Source of the DNA: Zea mays
Taxonomy: Eukaryota; Streptophyta; Magnoliopsida; Poales; Poaceae
Length of the DNA: 64,000 nucleotides
NCBI RefSeq assembly: GCF_902167145.1
Contig: NC_050105.1
Coordinates: 140,353,988-140,417,987, forward strand
Direction of reading: 5' to 3'
Shown here: positions 46,763-59,058 of the stretch, piece after piece
Position numbering within the stretch: the first letter of the stretch is position 1
Layout: each line of letters starts with the position of its first letter
Translations under genes and position numbers: made by a program
Notes under the pieces: model-generated
What the model saw: only the letters and a program-made list of their open reading frames with translations
What the model was told of the DNA's origin: nothing
Database searches by the model: none

Positions 46763-49700
46763 ATGGCGAGGGTTCGGGACAGGACGGAGGACTTCAAAGA
46801 GGCTGTCCGAGTCGCCGCACTCTCCCATGGATACACGGAGGTGTGTTGCGTCCTCAGCTTCACCACCCGCACCCCCTCGCCAGCGTAGTGATGAAGCCTC
46901 ACCAGCGGCTCTCAATTATTCACGCTCATTGGCTCATTGTGTTGGTCTGTGTATGCTATTTAGGCCCAATTGGCCGCGCTCATGTCTTCTTTCATCATCC
47001 GGAAGCCGTCGCCCAAGTCACCGTTCACTAATGCCGCAATCAAGACGGTAGGAGTCTATGGCGATTGACGATTGTGTTCCTGCTTTGCGTGTGCTGACTG
47101 CTGAGACAGGTTGCCAGTGTAATTGTTTGATGGATTTTGTTGATTTATAGCTTCAGAGCATCAGGGAACTCGAGAGGTTCATAGTGAAGCATAGGAGGGA
47201 TTATGTGGATCTGCATCGCTCTACCGAGCAAGAGAGGGATAACATTGAGCATGAAGTAAGTTGCATATTGTATGTTATTGATTGTTTTGATTTGTTATCA
47301 CTTTTCCTGTGATGATGTATGCATGCATGAAATTTTAAGTACGTGTGTAAGTGTGTTAATCGGCAACCCATATGCTTGATGTTCATAAAAAATGTCTATT
47401 GGGTTGCTTGTCTGCTTGGCATTGCATTGCATTACAGTTCTCTAGCATTGTAATGTGCTTGAAGCCTTCAATGTTTGAAAACTTCAGTAGAAACTTTTGT
47501 TCCTGAAGCTTAGCAGCACAAAAGGTACCTACTTGTTGTACCATGTCATGTCCTTTTTTGTAAAATATATAGTTGGCTGTCAAGTTTTTTTTTTAACAAT
47601 TATACAAATCTTGCCTTTCTTGGATTACGATTATCAAGGACTGTAGCCTTAAAAAATGTTCAAGAGCATATTATATATATGTGTGCACAGTCATGTATCC
47701 TGCTCGATGCTCACACATTCAGTTAATGTTGGTTGTGCTTATCCCTATTCATACTAATAATCTATGTTTGGATATATCGATGGGGTGTTCCTCTTGTATA
47801 TACTATTGAGTTGACAATCTACATTCATACTGGCACACCGCAGATTGATTCACATAATCTGCTTTCTATTCTCAATTTAGTACTTATTTGTAACAATTGA
47901 ATGCATATTAGGTTGGTGTTTTTGTAAAAGCATGCAAGGAACAGATTGATATCTTAAAGAACAGGATCCACAAAGAAGAGAAGAATGGAAGTGGAAAGAC
48001 ATGGCTTGGCACTAGGGATGAGAGTTCACGGGTGGACTTGATAGCTCATCAGCATGGTGTGGTATGGTTATTCTCCCTGCCATTGCTGTAAGTTTAAGAT
48101 TTTCTGCTTGATTAATTTATTGTTCCAGGGAGCACATGATAATTAAATAGTTCGCAGTAGAACTGACCCGATTTTGTTCCATTTAGAGGATGAGGCAAAG
48201 TAATTCCTTAGAGCAACTCCAAAAGTTTCTTTATATTCTTCCATAATGATAGGAGTATATATTTTGGTGAAAAACTTCCCCTCCAACAGCTACTTCAACT
48301 GGAACTCAAAAAATTGCAATCCTTATTTTTTATTTCTTGCTCTCCAAAGATAGAGAGTAAAGGTACCTTTCCAGACTCCAGAGTGCTGAACAAGACATAG
48401 AGAAGTTGTTTAGAGGGTGGAGATATATAGAGTGATTTTTATTGGAATGACTCTCTAAATAAAAAATAAGAGAGTAAGTTTAAGAAAGACTGTTGAAGAT
48501 GCTCTTACGTTACCTGTTACGATGCTACATGTATTATGAGCAAAGATCTCCTTTTATTAGAGCCAATTGAACAGGTGGTCCTGTTGAGGATTGATGTTTT
48601 CAACATTTTCTTTCCAAGTTTTTAAGTAAGTTGGGTGTATATTTCACTAGCTGGTAGTAGGATATCAGAACCCAATTGCTTGATTTCATTTGGTAAGATG
48701 AAAAATATGCTGTGTGATTTTTAGAGGACAGAATAGATTACCCAGTCGAAACAAGTGAACTTGAATAATATCTACTTTCATTTTTTTCGGGGCTTCATCA
48801 GGTAACAGCATTTACAGGCAAACGCTTACCTCCATTTGTCTTTATTGTTTTGTTTTTCTCTATATCCAAATCTTAGTGGCAGTCAGTCATCAGTTCTAAA
48901 GTCTGAACTACGTTGTTTTGCAGTAGTTTTAGGGGTTTCCTTGTGCCCAGCTCCAGTAAGCTGTTTGTTTTGTGCCAACTTTATTAGGTTCTAATTTTGA
49001 GTGAGCGTCTACACTCGGTAACTGCACAATTTGATCATCTTCGGTCCATTCGTTTTCAAGATGCTATTAACAGAGCAATGCCAAGGAAGAAGATTCAGAA
49101 GAGACCAGAAATCAAACCTGCTGAACCATCCAAGTCCAATCTTGTTCTAAAATCTGATGTATCAAAGGTTGTAGACCATGAAGTATCTACAACACCTATG
49201 AGAGTTCAAGAACAGCTATTGGACGATGAAACAAAAGCCCTCCAGGTAGTGTGTGGATGTTATATGAATTATTCTTTAGTGAAAAACTTGGCTATTTTAC
49301 TTAATTACCATGCATCATGTGTATCCTGGAACTCTTCTCAGGTGGAGTTGACAAGTCTTCTTGATGCTGTCCAAGAAACAGAGACAAAGATGATAGAAAT
49401 GTCAGCACTTAATCATCTTATGTCAACACATGTTCTACAACAAGCGCAACAAATTCAGTATTTATATGATCAGGTATAAGATTCGTTTAGTCCTATTTGT
49501 TCAGTTTATATGTTACTTATGTTTTCCTATTTGAACATAAACATATAGAATGTCAGAATCTATCAAGGGAAGTATGATGGTCACATGAAGTTTATGTCCA
49601 TGAAAGAGCTTTGTAACACCATATAGAATTAAATCATTGTTCCATCCACCGGAATACTTTATTGTTAAGGATCTGTCGAGTTTGTGTTCCCTTGTTTACT

Positions 49701-50513
49701 GTATCATCCCTAGGTTTAATAGCTGGCACATACTTAATGACTGGTGAACTGTTTACTGATAATCTTGTGGCATAGGCAATGTTCTAGTCCTTGTTGAGGC
49801 AAATTCGGGTTCCTATTTTGTTAATATAAAAGCTGCCTTGTTTCTCCTAGGTTGACATACCTTGGTATGTGCGGGCGGTACTGGTGCATGCCCCTTAACT
49901 GGGAGCATCTCCAATAGATCTTAAATAACAATTGATAAATCAATGAATTTTCCAAGTCGCTAGCATATTTATTCGCCTTCTTCAACCATTTCCAATATCT
50001 CACTCCTAAAAGCTATAAGTCAGTTTTGCATCAGGAATCCTCTTTCTTTCTTTCTCTTTTGTACATTTGCATTGGGAACTCTGTCCTTTCTCCTTATTCT
50101 TCTCTCATATCCTTCAACCTCCGGATTGGCCGATTGGATAAGCTCACATATATTTCCACGCTTGGATCAATGTCCCTAAGTGTGTAAAGATTGGGAGTTG
50201 AGATAAGGATTTGATGGAGAGATTTTTTTCGTATTGCTAAAAAATTCAAGAATGGGAGTGGGTTTGGAAACTTTTGGGCACGCCCTGAAAGAACACATAA
50301 TTTGGATATGCACTAAATGGTACCTGATTCTTATCTGTACGTCCTCATAGAACATCTTTTGTGCAGGCTGTTGAAGCTACGAATAATGTGGAGCGTGGGA
50401 ACAAGGAGCTATCCCAGGCAATCCAGCGCAACAGCAGCAGTAGAACCTTTCTCCTACTCTTCTTCTTTGTTCTTACTTTCTCGATTCTTTTTCTTGACTG
50501 GTACAACAACTGA
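46763..50513 (+). CDS. SYP81: Syntaxin of plants 81 (Qa-SNARE of the ER), seven exons, 317 aa
   Basis: Ufe1/syntaxin-18 homologue: the ER Qa-SNARE for fusion of Golgi-to-ER retrograde vesicles. Exons: 46763-46840, 46964-47047, 47151-47255, 47912-48061, 48988-49245, 49342-49473, 50367-50513; all introns are GT-AG and all exons are multiples of three. Start MARVRDRTEDFKEAVR matches the family N-terminus. The syntaxin-18 N-terminal domain covers about residues 1-130 (FIIRKP, FIVKHRRDYVDLH, ACKEQIDIL). Then LHSVTAQFDHLRSIRFQDAI, LLDDETKALQ, and the SNARE helix about 226-290 (TKMIEMSALNHLMSTHVLQQ). A C-terminal membrane anchor (FLLLFFFVLTFSILFL) at about 297-313 is followed by a short lumenal tail. 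Length fits the Arabidopsis protein (about 310). The gene appears intact. Neighbours give no functional link. Confidence 0.95.
48211..48504. mobile_element. Tourist-like MITE in SYP81 intron 4
   Basis: 294 bp with terminal inverted repeats GAGCAACTCCAAAAG / GAGCATCTTCAACAG and target duplication TTA on both sides (48208-48210, 48505-48507), typical of PIF/Harbinger MITEs. It lies in the same intron that separates exons 4 and 5. Confidence 0.82.
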
Positions 50514-51745
50514 ATTAGTCTATAAAGACGTCGTATTGTTTTGCTCATGCGAAATGATCAAATTATGAAAGCTGTCTATTTAAAGTGCTGATCTTTTACG
50601 TACTATGTTACTTCCCAAGCATACTGTCCTATGTGTTGTTCATCTCAATGCGCCGGGATTTGTCATTTTATCTGAAACTTGTTGAGCAATTGGCGATCTG
50701 AAGAAACAATGCTGGGTGTATAGTGTACTACTGATATTCTGGTATTGTTCCTCTCAAGAAACAATATGTTCAGTACGTGTCGAGGTGCTGCAATTTCTAT
50801 TTGTTTCTGTCGATTTGTGCAGCACTTGTTACCAGGGGGCAACGTCGCAATTTTCCCACTGGTTAATGGTCGGCACAACACTGTTACCTTAGCTCATATG
50901 CCCAAACTCAATCACTTTGTGGGGTTTTGTATTTTCTGTGATAGATCAGTTGTGGCTGCAGATGAAGTGCACTAGTGCAAAATGTGGACATCCCTTTCAG
51001 CTATCAATATGTTATCAGCACACATTGACTGGTTGGTGATCATTAATTAAAGAAAGTTTAACATCGGTGACAATTTATATATGATCTGAAATATCAATCC
51101 TATCTACGATACATGAACTATCAGTTGATACTGTGCCTGATGCAGTGATGTTTGGTTGATCAAGATCAATATTCTGACTGAAAGCAATCGTTTTCCATTA
51201 AGCCACTAATTTCCCCAAAATTTAATAAGGATGCAAAAGGGGTAATTATATATCAGTAAATTAACAGTAAAAATGTAAACCCACTTCTTTCATTAAGCAC
51301 TTCATGACTAGTAGCTATAAAGTAGCAATAGGGAAGAACAATAATATATAGGCATATAGCTGGGAGGAACATTAAACCAATGATCCAGTAACCATCATTC
51401 AGGGCAATATGAGTAAGCACATCAGTTCCTTGGATACAGAGCCTTTCTTCAGAGCAAGATCATTTAGTTAGGTTCGTCATTCAGAGCAAAGATCTAGTTA
51501 GTTCTCTGAATACAGTTAGTTCTATTTCTGTAGCGTGATTTTCTATCATCCAGTCAGCACTATTTTTTAGATAATGAAATAAATATCCGGGTTCATTACG
51601 TAAGTAGAGAAATCAAGCCACCTTATAACAAAGTAACACACTGCAACGAAAAGAACGAGTTCATGAAATAAAAACGACTTAAGGCTAGTTTGGAAACTTA
51701 AATTCCATTCGGGATTAAAGAGGAAATTAGTCTATTTTCACCTTA
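50514..51745. other. SYP81 3' UTR and spacer
   Basis: Downstream of the SYP81 stop; the first few hundred bases are probably 3' UTR. No further gene is recognised. Open stretches of up to 76 codons on either strand show no motif. Confidence 0.5.
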
Positions 51746-51872
51746 GACTTTGTTCGTTTCATCTTTAATCCATGGGGATTGAGGGGGATTGGAGTGGATT
51801 GAGGGGGATTTTGACTTGTAGGGGATTCAATCCCTCTCAATTCTCATGTGTTTGATAAAAACGAACAGGGCC
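51746..51872. mobile_element. Small MITE (127 bp), TTA target site
   Basis: Inverted ends GACTTTGTTCGTTT and AAAACGAACAGGGCC with TTA on both sides (51743-51745, 51873-51875). The interior has repeated GGATTGAGGGGGATT words. Confidence 0.72.
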
Positions 51873-52716
51873 TTATAGTAATAGCTCAATTCTCAAATTA
51901 AAATGTTATTCTATGGATGCGAAGAAATAAGTACATAGTTAACACTAATTCTTCTAGTACTGATAAATAGCGGTCGTGGCGTCCGCATCACTATGATGCA
52001 GTGGGCTGGAACTTAGCAGACACTATTTGAGCTACCGAGCTACTATAGCGGTACATAATTTTTTTTAGCAGCCAATACAACGTGATATGGCATGTAGCAA
52101 ATCTTTTTTAAAGGCTGCAATACCGCTTCGGTTTAAAGCCAACTGTTTGGACCGCTGTGCTATGTAGCGATACGTGTATTAATCTTAGCCCACTTTGACT
52201 CCCACCTAAGACAGCATATGTGTGTCGTTTAATTCACATATTTGTAACATAATGGGTAATTGATAACAACGTTAAACTATGTTTGTTTAAGTCTAACCGA
52301 AATTAGATACCACACTAGGAATTGGATACCAGTCTATTTAAACTTATTACCGTAACTACTCAAATGTGAATCATTACCGTTGCAATTTATGTTAAATTTT
52401 ATGAACCAAACAACACCATAGTTCAAGTGGGCATGGGATGGGACTGATGTGTTACGCTTTTGAACTAATTTGTTTCTTTGTAAACTCTGATGTAACGATT
52501 ACTTATATGTAATGTGTGAAACACCATGTTTGGTTTTTTAAGCATGTGCGACTTTAATACATCATGGTTAGTTTACGAGTATGGATATAACATTAATTTA
52601 GATTGTTAAGTTTAACAAACAGACTGGCACAGCATGGTTAGATGGGGAAACGTTAAGAAAACTGAATAGTTTTCAAGTAGGAGCAAATAAATAAAAAAAT
52701 TAAAAAGAAACACTTT
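51873..52716. other. AT-rich spacer
   Basis: No gene or structured RNA recognised. Confidence 0.5.
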
Positions 52717-52720
52717 AAAA
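52717..52720 (-). terminator. Pol III terminator of the tRNA
   Basis: Minus-strand TTTT a few bases after the tRNA 3' end; two longer T runs lie just beyond. Confidence 0.65.
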
Positions 52721-52723
52721 TCA

Positions 52724-52794
52724 GCTCCCGGCGAGGATCGAACTCGCGACCTTTCGCTTACGAAGCGAACGCACTACCACTATGCTACGGAAGC
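52724..52794 (-). tRNA. tRNA-Thr(CGU)
   Basis: 71 nt folding as a full cloverleaf: acceptor GCTTCCG/CGGGAGC, D arm GCAT/GTGC with loop AGTGGTA, anticodon stem TTCGC/GCGAA with loop TTCGTAA (anticodon CGT), variable AGGTC, T arm GCGAG/CTCGC with loop TTCGATC. It decodes ACG. Internal A and B boxes (AGTGGTAGTGC region, GGTTCGATCC-like GAGTTCGATCC) are present for Pol III. No intron; the CCA end is not encoded, as usual in eukaryotes. It appears functional. Confidence 0.95.
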
Positions 52795-52856
52795 AGATGC
52801 TAACGTGGTTAAGATTAATAGTTTTATTCTTAATATAAACATATCGGCAGGATTAG

Positions 52857-52950
52857 TGTGTACACCGCGGGCCTTCCACTGTGGCGTCCCCGCCGACGCC
52901 GCCCTCCTTGCCTACGACCCCGTCCACGTCCTTGCCGCGCCACCAGGTAA
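52857..52950 (+). pseudogene. Fragment resembling a plant tomosyn/LLGL-type WD40 protein
   Basis: About 30 codons read PRAFHCGVPADAALLAYDP, then VHVLAAPPG. This resembles the N-terminal first WD repeat of plant lethal(2) giant larvae/tomosyn-like proteins (family pattern: FHYGIP, ALLAYDP, LLAV). The neighbouring sequence shows no continuation, so it is a single-exon scrap rather than a gene. GC content is much higher than the flanks. Recognition is from memory of the family and needs a search. Confidence 0.5.
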
Positions 52951-53041
52951 CAACATCTGTTACAGCACTGAGACAGTGGAGGAGGATGCAGGACAGCAGG
53001 AGTAGGAAGGAGAAACAGGAATTGTATTCATTCTGATGATG

Positions 53042-53062
53042 CCCCCCCCCCCCCCCCCCCCC
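53042..53062. repeat. 21-C homopolymer
   Basis: Uninterrupted run of 21 C; its length may be unreliable in assembly. Confidence 0.9.
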
Positions 53063-53099
53063 TCTGGAGCAGGTTCCCACATAGTTATTTTCCGCACGG

Positions 53100-53640
53100 C
53101 ACACATAGTTATTTACAGACCGGCGTGCACACGACTACCCAGCACTCACCCACATGGCAGTTGGCACGAAGAACCCTTCCACTAGGCACCCGGCGCTGTG
53201 GTGCGAGTGGCAACTGACCACGGGGCTGTTGGTCATCTTGTGAAGCACCTGTCGAAGCTGATGAAGTAACACAACACTGCCGCCGCCTCGCTGCCTTCCC
53301 CTTCGGTGCTCACTCCCCCTTTCTCTGCGTCGCTGATGTGGATGCCCAATGACTCTCCAGGTGGCCAGCCGCAAGAGGATGACGACCTGTTGTGTGTGGA
53401 GGTTGGCCACCTGCTTGGTGACCTCGGAGAGGGCCTTCGTCATGGCGTTGATGACGGATGGTGGCACTCCCTATGGCACTGGCAGTGTCCAATTGTCCAT
53501 GGTGATGAAGTCTTGCCATTAATTGCAGCAGTAGCGTCACCTGATACTAGATTTGTAGGGTCCTTGATCCTATCGCGGTTGCGAAGTGCGTAATAATGTA
53601 AGATTAGAGATCAAAATTTATGGTTTTGGAAAGGTCATGG
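53100..53640 (-). other. GC-rich remnant, possibly degraded retroelement 5' region
   Basis: Minus strand has a coding-like stretch (VINAMTKALSEVTKQVANL) and, near 53545, CTAGTATCAGGTGACG, which looks like a decayed initiator-Met primer-binding site. No LTR pair or gag domain is recognised. Confidence 0.35.
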
Positions 53641-54238
53641 TGGCGTGGGTGCAAAGCGGGAGCGGCGACACAGGGGTGGATCTAGAAAGTGGAGAATGAG
53701 TGTTAAATTTTTTGAAAGAGTAAAAAACTGAAGGCCTAAAGTTTACCCCTCTTAACTTGTGCAATACCACATAGGATCACATAGAACTAATTATAAATTA
53801 ATTATAAATGAGATATAAAACTAGTCATAACTCAAAATTATTCAACATATAAAAATAACCAGGGGCAAAGACATGGGGCCTGAGAGGGCAATGTCCCCTT
53901 AATGCTCCCCTAATTCCATAAGAGCCACTATTTTTTTAGCTAATCACCATGTAAACAATGCAAAATATCCCTCTAGCACCCTTGGTGACCTCCAAACTTA
54001 AATCATGGCTTCGTTCCTAAAAGTAACGACGATTTTATTATATAATGTACTGAAGATTTGAAATAATAAAGTCGCAATGGAAACATTGGATGATAATAAA
54101 TAGAAAATTATAAGAAAGCTTACATTTTACAAGATAAATTTTTGATTCTTCATGCTTCGAAACTGAGTGATGACATAGTCATTCGTAACAAGAGTGATGA
54201 CATAGGCCAAATGAAATAGAGGGAGACTCATTGTGTTA
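53641..54238. other. AT-rich spacer
   Basis: Nothing recognised. Confidence 0.5.
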
Positions 54239-54430
54239 GACTATGTTTGAAACCACTAAAGCTAATAGTTAACTGGCTAATAAATTATTAGCTAGGTTAG
54301 ACCAACTAATAAACTAATTGTTAGCTATGAGGTAGCTAATAATTAGTTGTGGTATTAGCTGAGACTGTTTGGAATCCAACAACTAATTTTTAGTAGCTAA
54401 CTATTAGTTTTAGAGGTTCCAAACATGACC
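54239..54430. mobile_element. Tourist-like MITE, TTA target site
   Basis: 192 bp with inverted ends GACTATGTTTGAAACC and GGTTCCAAACATGACC, flanked by TTA (54236-54238, 54431-54433). The inner TAATAGTTA / TAACTATTA words resemble the MITE at 38868. Confidence 0.75.
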
Positions 54431-56471
54431 TTAGACTAAATGGCTGAATATATCATATTGTATTTGTTTTTTCTTAATACTTATATATACTATATGTATA
54501 GTTTTTCATAAAAATAATGAGTATTCAGTTGAATACCCTTGAGCCATGTGTTTGGTTGCCTGTATTTGCTGGTGCTTGCATCGCGGGATGCAATGGGCTA
54601 GTGTTTGGTTGTTGTCAACCAGGCTCTACGCGTGTGAGGTGTGTGTTTGGTTACCTGCGTGCAGATGTGGAGTCAGGCTCGCACGATACTTAAAGCACTC
54701 TGGGCCAGGCTCTGCAGGCGCGAGCAAATTGATCGTATCTCTGGAGCCAGGCTCCGAGCGACCTGGCTCATGCAGCCGGGCTACCGGAAGAAGCCAACCA
54801 AACAAGAGATAAGTGGGTCCACCCATGCGGCGATGTAATAGCGAATGAAGGAGAAAGAACACGTAGTGAAAATCCATAAGGCGAGGCAAGATGTTTGTCT
54901 TGCTTGCTTTAAAACAGTTACATTCCTCCTATATTTATATATTTATGCTTTCTAAAGAATTTGGTTACCAAATAAACTAAAGTAGGAATCTTATATATTT
55001 AGACTTGCCTTTTTAACAAACCAATCTTATTTAGACTCGCCTTGTTAATCTCAAGGAAACCAGAAGAGGAATTCTCTTAGATTTGAATTGTCCTTTTCCT
55101 AAGAAACCAATCCTATTTTCTAAACTACTCAATCATAACTTATAAGAGATCTCTATCTTAACTCATTCTAAATTAGACACATGCGCTATTGTATCGTGTT
55201 AATCTAACTTATAAGCGATCTCTATTTTAACTCATTCTAAATTAGACTCATGCACTATTGTATTGTGCTACAACATTTGCAGGTATTGTTCACACTGGAT
55301 TAGGGATGTCAACGGATTGGATTCGAATTAGATATTGTAAATATTCGACCGCAACTATATTGTGGTTGCAACCAATATCCGCCCGTGACCATATCCGTGG
55401 GTAGAAATTTATATCCATTCCATGTCCATCGGATTTCGGACGGGTTTCGGATATTCGTCTGATATGACAGACACAATCAATTTTCAACAATTCAATAGCA
55501 CAATTAATCAAATTTCTTCTCAATTCATAACCATACACAATTTAAAACTTAATGAAATAATTATTATGGGCCTAAGGACTACGACCAGGAGCACTAGAGC
55601 TTGGAAGGGACAGCCACCGGCTAGCCACCAACTGTGTTGGGGCCTATGGGACTTGGAAGGGGCATTGGGCAAATACATGAAGCCAACAAGGCTAGGAGTA
55701 ACCAACAATGGGGAATTGAGAGCATTAGGCGTGTGGTTCATAGAGTAAGAGTTTGCTGTGTAATTTGAGCTAGGCCACGAAAATAATCTATAGGTTAACC
55801 CACGAGTCAGATGTAATATCCTAATTTATGCCCATCTGACTTTGGATTGGATACAGATGTGACCTAGCGATAAAAAAATGTATCTATGTTCAAATTTGTC
55901 CGATCGGATACCCTATCTACGCTGGATCTAATTTAGGCACAATACCTGTATGGCCCGTTTTTCGGCGTGCGCGTGCTTAGAAGATACCGGTCATAACAAT
56001 ATATCATCGTTCGATTCGTTCCTATGGATCAACAAAACTTGAAGTAGGATTTTATCTAAAAGAACATACGTCATGCTTAGTTCCTACCGTTGCACTTGCA
56101 GTTCCCAAGGACAAAAAAAAGACACAGGGCCCTCTACCTCAGTTGAAACACTCTTGGTGTACTCTCCAATACAGGCACAAAGCATATAAAGAATCATAGG
56201 GTGACATTGTAGTTTCAGCAATTTTGTGCCAGCAAAGAATTGATGTCCTCCAAAATTATACAGCGGCAAGGGGGGAATAGCACATGCAACCAATTCTTCT
56301 TGTGGTATTTGGATAAACATTACTGTACATCTGCACAAAAGGGTAATTAATAGTAGCCATATTATACACTGCTCTTGTATATGCCTTGCTATACACTTTA
56401 AAGATAAAGTGATAGCAAAATAATAAGCAATCGACCAGTCTTTGCGAGTGTTCTTAAGTTTCTCTCAAGTC
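54431..56471. other. Spacer downstream of the TANGO2-like gene
   Basis: No gene recognised. 54540-54800 has repeated TGTTTGGTT words with CCAACCAAAC at the far end, suggesting an unclassified small transposon. 55305-55480 has a repeat rich in GGATATTCG and ATATCCG words. Confidence 0.4.
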
Positions 56472-58644
56472 CTATTGTGCCTTCTCCATCTGGAACTGTA
56501 TGAGATTCTCCTTCCACAAACTGTTCTCCAAGTACCTTTCATAGAATGTTACCTCACCTTCCAATTTCGCTGCTAGTGCCACCATGCTTCGTGTTCCATA
56601 TCGTGCCTGAAATCAAGAAGAAAAATGGATATAATTTATTTCCAAACAGAATAATGGTAGCTACTGAAATACTGAACACCATGGTTTTTGCCTGTTCCTT
56701 TGCAGTGTCAATGAATATTGAGCTTAGCTTGTACTCCCACTCAGGGTCGTCGCCGGTGTCAGGCACCATAGATCTATCAGGTCTGGCAGTATCCATCATC
56801 AACTCTTCTACCATTTGTTTTAAAGAGGCTTCTGCATCATCGTGTATTGTCAAATACCTTTTGAAACTCTGTCCTAAGCGCATTGCCTGCACGGTGAGAA
56901 ACGAATGCCACAAGTAAACCATGTTCGACAATTGTTTGATTTTAAATTATTGGAAGATACTTAGTCTGAAAATTACTTAAAAGAGTAGAAAATGATGGTA
57001 TATGTACATCAATACTTAATAATAGGGACTAGGGAGCAGAGCACATATGAAGTGAACAAGACTAGGTTTACTTGATGAAACTAGAATATAGCCCATAGTG
57101 TTACATAAAACTTATGAAATCCAGAACTACTAAACCAACACGAAGAATAAACCTATGCAGCTAAATTGACCAAGTTATCTGCTCAGTTTCAGAGAAAGCA
57201 AAGATAATACACATAGACCCGTCATTTGACTCCAATAGATATCTTAGGCATCATTATAGGGTAGAACATAATTGTGCAAGTTCCATTATGGAATACTAGT
57301 TTCCATATATTAACTGCAGACGATCATGGACTTGTAACATCAATGAATAACATAAGAGCATTTACTGATGAAATAACCTAACAATCAACAATAAAAACCA
57401 TCGAAGAATGGCATTAAGAAGGCAGAGCTAGCATGTCACAACAAAGTGCAAGGTACATGAGCATTCTGGTGTTTCACTAATAGGACTTTTCCATAATAAA
57501 CTGATGGAAGATCAAATAGACCTGGACTGTCGAGACTACAGCCATGACCAAACAAGTATTGTGGCATTAGATTCTTCAAAGAACCAGAATCTCAACTTTG
57601 AAGTGTATTACAACTTCCAAAAATAATTGTGTTCCTAACATTCACAATATCTTTCTAAAATCCATGTATATCTTACACTCTTACCTTTGGCCAAGGGGAA
57701 TTAATTGCAGCATTCGAAAGCACATGAAGCCCAGGAGCAACTGTTTGAATCACAGGATCGCCTCCGGGTCTATTAGAGATGTAAACCATGGTTCCTGAGT
57801 TCACATCAGCCAATATAAGGTTAAAGCCGTTGTACTGATCTGCTTCCTTTGCAATTTCTGTGGCATACTCCAATGGACAAAGGCTGCCCTACATTCAGAA
57901 TAAATGTAGAGGATTTCTTAAACAGACAATGAAGCCATGGGGATAACATAAGCTGAAATAGAAGGCAGCAAAATGGACCACTCGGTATGTAATTCTAGAA
58001 AGCGTTTTACAAAGGCAAAGGCTAGTTTCTTTTATTACCAAAGACGAATGCTGGAACTTGACTGCGAACCGATCTAACATTAAACACAGCCATGCCTCTG
58101 CAGATGGTATTGTCAACACCTACATATTTGTACCAAGTTGCCTACTGGCACAGAACATTTTAAGCAGCGTTCTCTTCCTTGCAGCATATGCAGACTTGCA
58201 GAGCACGACCACACAGTAATCTAACTTCATCCTTCTATAATCATGCCATCATCACAAAGCTTACAAGGCCGAACCTGTAGAAACCTGACCGGGAGCTGTC
58301 CTCTGGTCTTGGCCCCGATCAGAGAGCTGGGTTCCCGCACGTTGGTCAGGAAGGCGAGCTTACCATCCCTCGTGCACCCCATCCACGTTCCCCCGCCGAG
58401 CTCGTCCCTGCCTCCAAGGATTTCCTTGGCTTCCTCCCCCGCCGCCCACCACTGCGCCGGCTGCGTCGGCCTGGACCGATTCGCGGGTGTACCGGCTTAG
58501 AGATTTAGAGAGAGAGAGAGATGGGGATGTGGAGATGGACGGCGAGGGGAGGGGCGCGCACCTGGAGTGATACTCGTCGCGATTGAACAGCAGAAGCAGG
58601 CGGTGCGTCGGGTGGCAGTGCCACGCCCATGCCGCGATGCACAT
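56472..58644 (-). CDS. TANGO2/NRDE-family protein, five exons, about 270 aa
   Basis: Member of the TANGO2 (NRDE, Ser/Thr-rich T10) family. The animal protein is linked to Golgi organisation, lipid and haem handling; the plant role is not settled. Exons (minus): 58644-58562, 58470-58275, 57888-57685, 56886-56692 (or to 56680), 56606-56472. The start MCIAAWAWHCHPTHRLLLLFNRDEYHSR carries the diagnostic N-R-D-E motif at about residues 21-24. Then WMGCTRDGKLAFLTNVRE, the plant-typical ADQYNGFNLILADV, MVYISNRPGG, GLHVLSNAAINSPWPK, and near the end ARYGTRSMVALAA and GEVTFYERYL. All joins keep the frame. Three of four introns are GT-AG; the fourth donor is ambiguous. Length fits the family (human 276 aa). 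The gene appears intact. Confidence 0.9.
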
Positions 58645-58720
58645 AGCCGACCAGCGGTGATGGAGGTGGAAACGTCCTGAAGAGGATCGAAATATGGTTG
58701 GATCTATCTATGCGAGTATG

Positions 58721-58913
58721 CTACTGTATTTGCAGAAAGGTCCCTGAAAAATGTTAGTATTGAATACTCCCTCTATTCTCTTTTGCAAAATATAACTTGT
58801 TATGCGACAGCCAACTACTGTATTTGCAGAAAGGTCCCTGAAAAAAGTTAGTAATTTTGAATACTCCCTCTATTCTCTTTTACAAAATATAACTTGATAT
58901 GACGCGGTTTTAT
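58721..58913. repeat. 94-bp direct duplication upstream of the TANGO2-like gene
   Basis: CTACTGTATTTGCAGAAAGG begins at 58721 and again at 58815; each copy continues into ATACTCCCTCTATTCTCTTT, which resembles a Stowaway MITE end. Small differences exist between copies. It sits within 300 bp of the gene start, in the promoter region. Confidence 0.8.
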
Positions 58914-59058
58914 AAAGTTATATTTGGCACAACTTCTTCACAGATTTAAACTACCAAACAGCTTCTATAGCAATTTATTTTATTCAGAATTATATAACCA
59001 GCTTATGGATTATATAAGCATCTAATAATCTGCTTATGGTTATTACAATCTAGGTATT

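Noticed and set aside
46321..46902. 193-codon minus-strand frame over the SYP81 start
   Set aside because: Antisense to the SYP81 leader and first exon and to the LTR; GC-rich chance frame.
50745..50975. 76-codon frame after SYP81
   Set aside because: Lies in the probable 3' UTR, has no family match that I recognise and no splice or promoter context.
54546..54812. 88-codon frame with many Cys and Trp
   Set aside because: Composed of repeated TGTTTGGTTGCCTG-type words of a likely transposon; no conserved motif.
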